Source of the DNA: Gari tellinella
Taxonomy: Eukaryota > Mollusca > Bivalvia > Cardiida > Psammobiidae
DNA: 64,000 nt
Assembly (NCBI GenBank): GCA_922989275.2
Contig: OV277868.1
Location: 13,698,291-13,762,290 of the forward strand
Direction: 5' to 3'
Shown here: positions 10,236 to 20,287 of the stretch, piece by piece
Position numbering within the stretch: position 1 is the stretch's first letter
Layout: each line of letters starts with the position of its first letter
Position numbers and translations under genes: made by a program
Notes under the pieces: model-generated
What the model saw: the letters and a program-made list of their open reading frames with translations, nothing else
Told to the model about the DNA's origin: nothing
Databases searched by the model: none

Positions 10236-10896
10236 ATATAGAAAATATTTATTATATATATCTATAACTGTATAATTTGGAATATTTCCTTCCATGGAGA
10301 AATAAATTAAAGGCGTAAAAAGGGGTATTTATGGGGTAATGGGTTAAAACAAAGATTTATTGTAGTCGAAACTAGATACTTTGAACTACCTTAAATAGAT
10401 CATACCAGTATTTCATAACTTGATCATCGATAAAAAAAAGTCGATTTCGTTTAATTCAAACATGCCCTGATTTCAAAGTTTTAAACGTGGCTAAGCTACA
10501 TTTTAACTTTGAAATATGGGTGTGTTCGAACTAACGTGAGTTCGAAGTATCGAGTTTTGACTGTATTTCTACTGCTTGAACTTGACAAACACATACCTGT
10601 CTGTTAGTAGGTTTAGTTTGACCCCTTTCTTGTTCCTATCTAGTCTATATTGATATTTGGGACTTTTTCCTGCTCTGAAAATATAAAATATCTTTTAGCA
10701 CATGGGTTAGTGGAGGAAAGCTTAAAGGAGGCTGAAATTTGAGCAGAAATATAATCGGGATTATGGTTACTTTATGTCACGATAATCCTTTTTATGTACG
10801 ATAGATAGGTAGCATCGTTGGTAACTATGGTTGCTGATCTCGCGCTCTCTCATGCTCAGCTTCCGCAGCGTTGTTTCGTCATTTCCGGTCAATGCT

Positions 10897-10904
10897 TATA
10901 AATA
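10897..10904 (+). promoter_or_regulatory. Possible TATA box
   Basis: The string tataaata lies in a GC-richer stretch (about 10830-10960) and is followed about 30 bases later by gcatgcggcc. There is no recognisable coding exon downstream, so this is only a compositional hint of a core promoter. Confidence 0.2.
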
Positions 10905-12083
10905 AGCGCGAATCGCAGCATGCGGCCTCTTTGCCATGCTGAACACGAAACCGTTAACATCTAACCCCACCTCACCCACCCCCTTTTAATTTAAACACAA
11001 TGAGTGTTGTAAGAAGGACATAATTTTATCTCAGTTGGGTTGTATGTCATTTATGTAGTTCTTGCAGTGTTCTGCGCCAGTTTTTTGTCTGTTTCAGACC
11101 TTTGAAGCCAGGGATTTAGGCATTCTACTGTTGCACCTCTCACACATGGAGTTTCGGGCCTTGTCAGGAGAGTACCTCAATCAGCTCCGACATATCAACT
11201 TGTGGGCACCTGCTCTTGGTGTTTGGTTATAGACTTGTGGACTCCTAAGCTACGATTATGTGCTCTTAAAGTGAACCATTTGTTTTTGGTGTTAAGACTT
11301 GTCTCGGAACATCTTCATGAATAATTGGAAGTTGTTAGCGCCAAACAGAAAGGGTCTGAATCAGTGGTGATTCAGACTAGGAACAATTGGTTCTGTTGTG
11401 TGAGGTGTCTATTGTAATTGAAGTAGAATCTGTTGTTGAATATTTTCTTGACTTTGCACCTAATTTTTTCTTAATCATATAAACTTTTAAATGGTATTAC
11501 TTAATTGTAATATCGTGTTTGATCAGAGGAACACCATCTTAAATACATGGGAAAGTAACTCCAGTCAGATTTGTCGTTCTAGCAGGGGGAATGCACTTGA
11601 AATTGAAGTAAATTTGAAACCAAACAAAACATTAAACATGGAAGTCAAATAGTTTCAAACATGAATATAACCTTGTGTACATCACAAGCTTGTTATCCCT
11701 GCTCTCTAACATCACACTTGCCTTGTTCCTCTGGTCAGTCAAGGTTTTGTTAGTGTGCGTTAAACTGATGTTCTCGACGTCTGAGCAGCCGAAATGCAGT
11801 AGCCTATTCGAAATAGTAAAACTATCAGTCGGTGGGTGTTGGTTTTGTCCTGTAGTTGCTATCAGGACCGGGCGTAGTCCTATAGTTTTCTATATATCAG
11901 GCGAACCATCACCCATTTGTACTGTTTTAGGCCCATGGTTTTCAATGTTTAAGGCCGTGAGCAAATTTATTTTTCTCTAGTGTTGAGCCTTTAATACATT
12001 TCAAGTAGGGCGCCAAGTGATTGCTTGTCTTTAGTCTGTTGTGCATTCAAAGGAATATAAGTGCAAAACAGTCTGGTGAAGGG

Positions 12084-12116
12084 CAAGCCAAGCCAAGCCA
12101 AGCCAAGCCAAGCCAA
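12084..12116 (+). repeat. Microsatellite (AGCCA)n
   Basis: About six tandem copies of agcca/caagc, then a short A-run. Confidence 0.9.
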
Positions 12117-12173
12117 AAAAAATAAAAAATTGAAAGAAATAAGAAAGAGCTAAAAGGAGATCAAAATAAATCT

Positions 12174-12262
12174 AGTAAAAAGATATCCGACCACTTGTCT
12201 GTGCATCTCTGAAGTGGTTGCCTAACTCCTACTCTATTGGGTTAGCATCGAAGCTCTGGGAT
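12174..12262 (+). repeat. Direct repeat flanking a satellite element, left copy
   Basis: About 85 bp including tccgaccacttg, tgtgcatctctg and taactcctactctattgg. A second copy is at 13601-13682, directly after the element at 12291-13600. Confidence 0.8.
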
Positions 12263-12290
12263 AGAGCTAAATAAGAGATCAAAAGAAATT

Positions 12291-13600
12291 ACAAGGGCCA
12301 CTATGGCCCTAAATCGCTCACCTGGTAACCATGTAACCATGTACACCGTGTGACCTAGTTTTTGACCGGGCATGACCCTCATTCTAACTTGACCTCGATT
12401 TCAATGAGACAAACATTTTGTTCAAGTTTCATGAATATTCAATGAATTTTGTAGTCTCTAGAGTGTTAACGAGGTTTTTGGATGATTTGACCTAGTGACC
12501 TAGTTTTTGACAAGACATAAGCATCATTTGAACTTGACCTATATTTCATTGAGGCAAACCTTTTCATCAAGTTTTATGAAGATCAAATGAAATTTGTAGT
12601 CTCTACTAGAGTGTTAATAAGGTTTTTCTATGATTCGACCTAGTGACCTAGTTTTTGACCGGACATGACCCACATTTTAACTTGACCTAGATTTCATTGA
12701 GGCAAACATTTTGATGAAGTTTCATGAAGATCCAATGAAAGTTGTAGTCTCTAGAGAGTTAACAAGGTTTTATCGAAGATTTGACCTAGTGACCTAGTTT
12801 TTGACCGGACATGACCCACATTCGAACTTGGCCTAGATTTCATTGAGGCAATCGTATTGATAAAGTTTTATGAAGATCCAATGAAATTTGTAGCCTCTAG
12901 AGTGTTAACAAGGTTTTTCTATAATTTGACCTAGTGACGTAGTTTTTGACCGGACATGACCCACATTCGCACTTGGCCTAGATTTTATTGAGGCAATTAT
13001 ATTGATGAAGTTTCATGAAGATCCAATGAAAGTTGTAGTCTCTAGAGTGTTAACAAGGTTTTTCGAAGATTTGACCTAGTGACCTAGTTTTTGACCGGAC
13101 ATGACCCACATTCGAACTTGGCCTAGATTTTATTGTGGCAATTATATTGATGAAGTTTCATGAAGATCCAATGAAATTTGTAGCCTCTAGAGTGTTAACA
13201 AGGTTTTTCGATAATTTGACCTAGTGACCTAGTTTTTGACCGGACATGACCCACATTCGAACTTGACCTAGATTTCATTTAGGCAAACATTGTGACCAAG
13301 TTTCATCAAGATCCAATGAGATTTGAACCTGCTAGAGTGTTAACGAACAATTGTGAACGGACGGACGGACGTCCTGTCCTTACATTTGGGCACTTGTTGG
13401 GTTTTTCTTTTGTTTAAAAGTACCCAATAGCAACAAAAAAAACCAACAATAACAATAGGGCAATCACGGAATGAATGGAATCTATTGTTCTCCCTACCCA
13501 ACAAAGGACCTTTAGTGCGTGCGGACAGACAGAAGACGGACGACGGACATCCAGCGATACTAAAAGCTCACCTTGGCACTACGTGCCAGGTGAGCTAAAA
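12291..13600 (+). mobile_element. Helentron-like element with 145-bp tandem core
   Basis: The 5' end is acaaggg, then a small palindrome (ggccactatggcc), then cgctcacctgg. The 3' end is a hairpin, agctcaccttggcac with gtgccaggtgagct, ending ctaaaa. The core is an array of about seven units with a 145-bp period (about 12345-13350; anchors gacctagtgacctag near 12490, 12637, 12782, 12927, 13072, 13217). A ggacggacggac microsatellite follows, then an unrelated segment at about 13380-13440. No coding capacity. Rolling-circle ancestry is inferred from end structure and the lack of a target duplication in related copies. Confidence 0.75.
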
Positions 13601-13682
13601 AGTAAAAAGAAATCCGACCACTTGCCTGTGCATCTCTGGAATGGTCGTCTAACTCCTACTCTATTGGTTTGAATCGAAGATT
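13601..13682 (+). repeat. Direct repeat flanking a satellite element, right copy
   Basis: Second copy of 12174-12262: agtaaaaagaaatccgacc, tgtgcatctctgg, taactcctactctattgg, gaatcgaag. Confidence 0.8.
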
Positions 13683-14114
13683 TGTCGAATATTGTAAGTC
13701 TGTTAAAATTAACTAGCCTAGGTATATGCCTTGGGCCATAATTTTGGTTGTCTCTGTTAATTTTCTATCTAGAGTAAAATATCAAACCTGCGGGTGGCAG
13801 GAAATACTTAACCACCTTTGTTTGCTGAAAGCTTAGGCTTTAGGATTAATTGTATCTTTGATCTCTAGGCTGGATCTTAATTTAACTGTGCTCATTCGTC
13901 GGGTATAATTGTTTATGCACTAGAATAAAAAATTAACCGTGGCCGTATTTTTTGTTCCCCATTTACGATATAAGTCAAAGTCTAATAAAACCTTTATTAT
14001 ATAGATTGTCTTTGTCCATTTATCAGTGCGGAATATGGTTACACCATATGAAGCTCTGGATTATTGCGACCCTATTCATGGAAATAAACCCTTTAGGAGA
14101 TTTCTACTTTAATT
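13683..14114. other. Unassigned sequence
   Basis: No recognisable gene, RNA or repeat. A 90-codon open frame over 13952-14224 has no domain, runs into the following repeats and is not supported as a gene. Confidence 0.3.
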
Positions 14115-14580
14115 TTAGCCTATGCAAACAATGTAGACCCAGATCAGAGGGCTCCTCACTGTTTGTCATGTTGCAAATAAATTGTATTAAACACCTTGAA
14201 ACCTACCGTCACATATATCATTAACAAGCAGTGTACCTATGAAGAGTACACTTGTCCTATGCAAACAGTGTAGAACCAGATAAGCTGGCTCCAAATAGGG
14301 GCCTTAATTCCGATTAGGGTATTCTGTTTGTCATGTTGCAATTAATTGTAAAAAACTCATTGCAACCTAGTGTCACATATGTATACATCATTAACAGTGT
14401 TACCCTTGGCAAACAGTGTTGACCTAGATCAGAGGGCTCCTAATAGGGGCCCTCTGATCAGGGTCTTCACTGTTTATTATGTTGCAACAAACTCATTGAA
14501 ATCTAGTGCTAAATAACAGTGTACCTGTGAAGAGTATACCTGTCCTATGCAAACAGTGTAGACCCAGATCAGAGGGGTCC
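14115..14580 (+). repeat. Tandem array of diverged family I hairpin units
   Basis: About four units with a period near 145 bp. Each has a form of gcaaacagtgtagacc, cagatcagagggctcc, actgttt...catgttgc and a cctatgaagagtacac tract. The unit at 14405-14480 retains a good stem (gatcagagggc / gccctctgatc). Confidence 0.6.
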
Positions 14581-14859
14581 TTAATGCAATATCTAAAATA
14601 CAAGGAAAGATCTTTACAAGTTTAAAACGAGGGGGAGACTTTCTAAGGTGGGGTGTATATTTCCTCGGAAATATCAACAAGAGTTGTCAGAGAGACAACA
14701 AAGCTCGCCATCGGCACATTTAGAAACTTAAAAGCACACTCAAGGTCACCGAGTTCAACCTTTTTGCCTGCATGGAAAGGTCTTGTCCATATACACATGA
14801 AAATCAAATACATGTAAGAAGTTACACCTCAGGGGACATAGGAAATATAAGCATTTTTT

Positions 14860-16755
14860 GAAACCTAAACACAGATTTCAAAACCTTAACCCTGGATCTA
14901 AGTTCAATGTCAAGGTCACACGGATCCAAATTTTTCTGTGCATGGAAAGGTCTTGTCCATATACACATACACACACATACCAACTATGAAAGCAATACCT
15001 CAAGGGACATAGAAGTTATAGGCATTTTTCGAAACCTAAACACAGATTAAGAAACCTAAACGCGGGACCTAAGTTCAAGGTCAAGGTCACAGGGGTCCAA
15101 CTTTTTCTGTGCATGGAAAGGTCTTGTCCATATACACACACATACCAACTATGAAAGCAATACCTCAAGGGACATAGAAGTTATAGGCATTTTTCGAAAC
15201 CTAAACACAGATTTAGAAACCTAAACGCGGGCCCTTAGTTCAAGGTCAAGGTCACAGGGGTGCAAATTTTTCTGTGCATGGAAAGGTCTTGTCCATATAC
15301 ACACACATACCAACTATGAAAGCAATACCTCAAGGGACATAGAAGTTATAGGCATTTTTCGAAACCTAAACACAGATTTCGAAACCTAAACGTGGGCCCT
15401 AAGTTCAAGGTCAAGGTCACAGGGGTCCAAATTTTTCTGTGCATGGAAAGGTCTTGTCCATATGCACACACATACCAACTATGAAAGCAATACCTCAAGG
15501 GACATAGAAGTTATAGGCATTTTTCGAAACCTAAACACAGATTTCGAAACCTAAACGCTGGCCCTTAGTTCAAGGTCAAGGTCACAGGGGTCCAAATTTT
15601 TCTGTGCATGGAAAGGTCTTGTCCATATACACACACATACCAACTATGAAAGCAATACCTCAAGGGACATAGAAGTTATAGGCATTTTTCGAAACCTAAA
15701 CACAGATTTCGAAACCTAAACGCTAGCCCTTAGTTCAAGGTCAAGGTCACAGGGGTACAAATTTTTCTGTGCATGGAAAGATCTTGTCCATATACACACA
15801 CATACCAACTATGAAAGCAATACCTCAAGGGACATAGAAGTTATAGGCATTTTTTGAAACCTAAACACAGATTTCGAAACCTAAACGCGGGCCCTAAGTT
15901 CAAGGTCAAGGTCACAGGGGTCCAAATGTTTCTGTGCATGGAAAGGTCTTGTCCATATACCGAGGGCTTGGTGCAAAACTATTGTAACTCCCTCACAATT
16001 GTGAGGGAGTTACAATAGTTTTGCACCAAGCCCTCGATACACACACATACCAACTATGAAAGCAATACCTCAAGGGACATAGAAGTTATAGGCATTTTTC
16101 GAAACCTAAACACAGATTTCGAAACCTAAACGCTGGCCCTTAGTTCAAGGTCAAGGTCACAGGGGTCCAAATTTTTCTGTGCATGGAAAGGTCTTGTCCA
16201 TATACACACACATACCAACTATGAAAGCAATACCTCAAGGGACATAGAAGTTATAGGCATTTTTCGAAACCTAAACACAGATTTCGAAACCTAAACGCGG
16301 GCCCTAAGTTCAAGGTCAAGGTCACAGGGGTCCAAATTTTTCTGTGCATGGAAAGGTCTTGTCCATATACACACACATACCAACTATGAAAGCAATACTT
16401 CAAGGGACATAGAAGTTATAGGCATTTTTCGAAACCTAAACACAGATCTCGAAACCTAAACGCTGGCCCTTAGTTCAAGGTCAAGGTCACAGGGGTCCAA
16501 ATTTTTCTGTGCATGGAAAGGTCTTGTCCATATACACACACATACCAACTATGAAAGCAATACCTCAAGGGACATAGAAGTTATAGGCATTTTTCGAAAC
16601 CTAAACACAGATTTCGAAACCTAAACGCGGGCCCTAAGTTCAAGGTCAAGGTCACAGGGGTCCAAATTTTTCTGTGCATGGTAAGGTCTTGTCCATATAC
16701 ACACACATACCAACTATGAAAGCAATACCTCAAGGGACATAGAAGTTATAGACAT
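14860..16755 (+). repeat. 165-bp satellite array
   Basis: Units contain cgaaacctaaacacag, a ttcaaggtcaaggtcac box, ctgtgcatggaaaggtc, tccatatacacacacatacc and gaaagcaatacctcaaggg. Spacing is a constant 165 bp except where the 76-bp palindrome is inserted (245 = 165 + 76 + 4). Each unit carries two overlapping matches to TCAAGGTCA. Confidence 0.93.
15961..16036. mobile_element. 76-bp perfect palindrome inserted in the satellite
   Basis: Two 38-bp arms are exact reverse complements with no spacer. The left arm starts cgagggcttggtgcaaaac and the centre reads ctcacaattgtgag. It is flanked by atac at 15957-15960 and 16037-16040, a 4-bp duplication of satellite sequence. It looks like an extremely short foldback MITE. 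Confidence 0.9.
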
Positions 16756-16869
16756 TTTCTTAAAATTGTTTACGCCGTTCACGACGACGCCGACGACAAC
16801 GACGACGACGACGACTACACCGGGGGTATTGCAATAGCTCGTCATGTACTTCATACAGGCGAGCTAAAA

Positions 16870-17489
16870 ACAATCAAATATAAGAGACAGACCAAACACG
16901 AGACGCTTCACTGATTCATGGAAGTCCAAAACGCCAGAGTTTCAGTTAGTGAAACTCATTTCACTGTAACCACATATTTTTACACAGTACAGTTTCGTTG
17001 TATAGCTGAAGCTTCTCAGAGTGTAAAAAATAAACGGAGGATCGGTGCAATCGCTAATCGCAACACATAATTATTTATCTCTCCAGCCAGCCCATCAAAA
17101 TGATCAAGAATAATCACTTACCGATCGCCGGCTTTCAGTCCTGATAGTGGATCTCGCATGTCATTCTACACGTTCATATTTTCAAAGGGCATAGTTTTCT
17201 TCAAATTACTCTTTCATCATGATTCATGTCCGTTTCGGGGTGATTTACATGCACGTTTGACAGGCGATATCTTTTTGACAGGTGGCTGCCATTTAACAAA
17301 ATAAAGAGTTTACCTCCACAAGGTGAAGAGTGAAATTTCAGACGGGTTTGCTATTATTCTGGAATAAAGTTACGACAATTTCTACAACAACGTTAGTAAG
17401 ACGGTCGCAAGTTTATCGTAGGATTATCGTATCTTAAAAACTTACGATATATTTTATCGTAAAGTTACAATGTTTAGTAAGACGAGCCC
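16870..17489. other. Low-copy sequence between repeats
   Basis: No long open frame. This looks like older or host sequence. A possible minus-strand first exon at 17122-17159 is listed separately. An identical copy lies at 22047-22666. Confidence 0.4.
17122..17159 (-). other. Possible first coding exon (ATG to GTAAGT)
   Basis: On the minus strand an ATG at 17159 opens 38 coding bases (residues MRDPLSGLKAGD plus two bases), followed directly by a consensus splice donor GTAAGT at 17116-17121. Any downstream exon would have to lie beyond the satellite block. It is short enough to occur by chance. Confidence 0.2.
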
Positions 17490-17647
17490 CAGATCATCAA
17501 TATCTGAGATGAATCTTCACTATGATTATGGTCCTCTACCGAGATCAAATTATGACACCTGGGTCATAGCTATATCAAAATGTTGTCTTGCCCAGTAAGC
17601 TTCTAATGTTCTCAGGTGAGAGAAATGTGGCCCTCTGGGCCTCTTGT
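17490..17647 (-). mobile_element. 3'-truncated element, 5' end present
   Basis: Read on the minus strand from 17647: acaagaggcccagagggcc (hairpin), then ctctcacctgag. The following sequence, tactgggcaagacaacat, matches the element starting at 56386. Homology stops near 17490 without the GAGCTAAAA end. Confidence 0.65.
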
Positions 17648-18277
17648 TTAAATAACAAAATGATTTTAAGAAATCTGGTAGAGGATCGTCAATTGACCAT
17701 TTGTGTACAATTATTTTTAATTTGGACCAGTAGTAGCAGAGAAGAATTTTTTTAAAGTTTTTACTATACAGTAACATAAGGAAAACTTGCCCCACCAACT
17801 GGCGGCCATGTTTTTTTAGATATCAAAATAATTTTAAGAAATCTGGTAGAGGTTCACCCATGGATCATTTGCATAAAATTACTTTCAAATCGGACCAGTA
17901 GTTTTTGAGAAGAAGATTTTCACTATAGCCATATAAGGAAAATTTGCCCCACCCACTAGCGGCCATGTTTTTTAAGATAGGATTTTTTTTTTAAGAAATC
18001 TGATAGAAGGTCACCAGTGGCACATTTGGGTAAAAACAGTTTGAATTCGGACCTGTAGTTTTTGACAAGAAGATTTTTAAAGTTTTTTCAATTGGTTGCC
18101 ATGGCAACCACAATTTCAATTGAATGACCTATATTTGAAGAAATATGAGAGAGTACCCGACCAGGAACAATTCTATGAAGTTTTTATGAAATTGGCCCAG
18201 TGGTTATCAAGAAGAAGATCTTTGAACAAAAAGTTTGACAACGGACCATGACGGACACAGGGCGATCACAATAGCTA
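17648..18277 (+). mobile_element. Element body ending at caatagct, truncated at both ends
   Basis: Repeated internal phrases (aagaaatctggtagagg, accagtag, gccccaccaactggcggcc) about 150 bp apart, then tggttgccatggcaacca, then tgacggacacagggcgatcacaatagct. That is the usual lead-in to the 3' terminal hairpin. The hairpin itself is missing because the next element begins here. Confidence 0.55.
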
Positions 18278-18382
18278 ACAAGAGGCCCATGCGGGCCTAA
18301 ATATCGCACACTCACTCACTATCCTAGTTTAGCGTCTGTGTTCCCTTCGTCAGGGATTCAGACAGGAAGACTTTCCATTGAA
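18278..18382 (+). mobile_element. 5' end of an element later invaded by another
   Basis: Starts acaagaggcccatgcgggcc and matches the element at 45569. After 105 bp it is interrupted by the element at 18383-19639. It continues at 19640 with ctatttttagataatgtga, matching 45569 family sequence on both sides of the break. Confidence 0.7.
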
Positions 18383-19639
18383 ACAAGAGCCCCATGGGGC
18401 ATATTTCGCTCACCTGAGAATAGCTGAAAAATGGAGATAATGATTTATGTCCAGGACTGACTTAGATATGCAACAGACTGGAACAATTTGAACAAAATAT
18501 GTAAAGAATATTAAAAAGTGTCACCATACCGAATATAAAAGCTCTGGCCATATTAGTGTCAGAGAATAAGACGTTTGAAATTTTCTCTATATAACTCTAT
18601 GTAAAACTGTGACCCCCTGGGCAGGGCCAATTTTGACCCCAGGGGCATAATTTGAACAAACTTGATAGAGGACCTGTAGGCGATGCTATGTGCCCAATAT
18701 CTAAGCTCTGGCCCTTGTAGTTTCAGACAAGAAGATTTTTAAAGTTTTCATTGAAAAAAATCTATTTTTAGCTCCTTTGACCTAGTTATGCAACCGACCT
18801 TAACCATTTGAACAATTTTGGTATAGGACATCTAGAAGTGTCCCCATGCCAAATATCAAAGCTCTGGCCATATTAGTTTCAAAGAAGAAGACGTTTGAAA
18901 ATTTCACTATATAACTCTATGTGAAACTGTGAACCCCCGGGGCGGGCCAATTTTGACCTCAGGGGCATAATTTGAACAAACTTGATAGAGGGCCTGTAGG
19001 CGATGCTATGTGCCAAATATCTAAGCTCTGGCCCTTGTAGTTTTAGACAAGAAGATTTTTAAAGTTTTCATTGAAAAAAATCTATTTTTAGCTCCAGTGA
19101 CCTAGATATGCAACCGACCAGAACCATTTGAACAGTTTTGGTATAGGACATCTAGAAGTGTCCCCATGCCAAATATCAATGCTCTGGCCTCATTAGTTTC
19201 AGAGAAGAAGACGTTTGAAAATTTCACTATATAACTCTATGTAAAACTGTGACCCCCGGGCCGGGGCCAATTTTGACCCCAGGGGCATAATTTGAACAAA
19301 CTTGATAGAGGACCTGTAGGCGATGCTATGTGCCAAATATCTAAGCTCTGGCCCTTGCAGTTTTTGCCAAGAAGATTTTTTAAGATTTCCTTATTTTTTC
19401 ACTTTTTTGGTTGCCATGGCAACAAGAGTTCTGCATTGTTTTTAATTCTTTGAACAAATTTGAAAGAGCTTGACCCAAGGAACATTTCTGTAAAGTTTGG
19501 TTGAATTCTGTCAAGCAGTATAGGAGGAGATGTCATTTGAAGCAATTGTTAACGACGACGCATGACTAACGACGGACGAGGACGGACGCAGGGCCATCCC
19601 AATAAATCACCTTGAGCCTTTGGCTCAGATGAGCTAAAA
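18383..19639 (+). mobile_element. Helentron-like element, 319-bp internal repeats
   Basis: Starts acaagagccccatggggc (hairpin), then cgctcacctgag. Ends with hairpin-like caccttgagcctttggctc, then gatgagctaaaa. The core has about three units of 319 bp, with anchors agctcctttgacc 18772 and agctccagtgacc 19091. Units include gacccccgggccggggcc and caggggcataatttgaac. A cgacggacgaggacggacgc tract precedes the 3' hairpin. It is inserted between A and A in the element at 18278. Related copies are at 37555 and 59930. Confidence 0.8.
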
Positions 19640-19672
19640 ATAAACTATTTTTAGATAATGTGACCCAGATAT
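19640..19672 (+). mobile_element. Continuation of the invaded element
   Basis: taaactatttttagataatg and tgacccagatat match 45775-45805 of the related element at 45569. A LINE 3' tail abuts at about 19673. Confidence 0.55.
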
Positions 19673-20287
19673 TACCTTGATTACTTTGATTACCTTGATC
19701 TTCGGGCCATAATATTGGATGTTAGTCCATCAAGGCCCCTCTAGTGAAGTTCTTCGTTAATGTTCCATATACTGATATAGTTTCTTCGTTAATTATGCAA
19801 AGAATTAGTTAACATGTTGGGTTAAATTTCTTGATGTTCCAATTTGTTGAGTTTAGTTTAGATTTAAAACTGTTGACTGATCTGGCTGAAACTGTATCCT
19901 GTGGCAGGTTATTCCAAAAGTTGACAGATCTTTGTGAAAATGAGTGGAGACGGAGGTTATTTCTACACTTCTTCTTAGTAAATTTGAGATGGTGTCCACG
20001 TAGCTCACCAACTGCTAGTGAGAACATATTTTCCCATTTCAATTCATCAAAATTATGTGTTGCTTTGAAAATTTGAAGCATGTCATAACGATCCCGTCTA
20101 TATTCAAGGGTAGGAATACCTAGTTGAGTCAGTCTTTCTGGATAATTTAAGCCAGCCAGGTCAGGCACTGATCGTGTTGCTCTCCTCTGAACACCCTCAA
20201 TTCTCTTGATATCTTTTTTCAAATGTGGTGACCAAACACAAGAGCCATATTCCAAAACTGGACGAACAATCGACTTGTATAGTTGTA
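19673..20287 (-). pseudogene. CR1-like LINE ORF2 C-terminal fragment, copy 1
   Basis: The minus-strand frame 19809-20287 encodes the C-terminal part of a non-LTR retrotransposon polymerase protein. It carries LYKSIVRPVLEYGSCVWSP, then RIEGVQRRATR, and ends with SVNFWNNLP and a stop. This region follows the RT domain in CR1/L2-type LINEs. Downstream of the stop, at 19673-19710, is a short repetitive tail (ttaccttgattactttgatt on the plus strand), in keeping with CR1-type 3' repeats rather than poly(A). It is a duplicate of 24850-25464 made by the 5,177-bp duplication. The rest of the LINE is present only once, so this piece is a dead fragment. Its upstream edge is the element at 20288. Confidence 0.85.

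Larger units (their letters stand above)
9823..12083. other. AT-rich sequence with a palindrome and a possible promoter
   Basis: No coding region is supported. It contains the palindrome at 10151-10235 and a TATA-like site at 10897, annotated separately. From 10700 to 11650 the base composition is more mixed and could be host sequence or an old retroelement end. The longest open frames are short and have no recognisable domain. Confidence 0.4.
14677..16869 (+). mobile_element. Helentron-like element with 165-bp satellite core
   Basis: Begins acaagagttgtc, whose gttgtc/gacaac forms a hairpin, then agctcgcc. Ends ggcgagctaaaa after a (CGA)n tract at about 16780-16815 and caatagctcgtc. agctcgcc near the start and ggcgagct at the end are inverted repeats. 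Flanks are consistent with insertion between two A residues (atatca | acaatc) without duplication. The core holds about 11-12 units with an exact 165-bp spacing (anchors 14979, 15144, 15309, 15474, 15639, 15804, then 16049 to 16709). No protein coding. Confidence 0.82.

Noticed and set aside
14860..16755. CRISPR-like regular spacing in the 165-bp arrays
   Set aside because: Units are contiguous tandem repeats of 165 bp with no unique spacers, in eukaryotic DNA.
17550..17798. An 82-codon minus-strand frame, also at 22727-22975
   Set aside because: It crosses the border between two transposon fragments; its conservation only reflects the 5.2-kb duplication.
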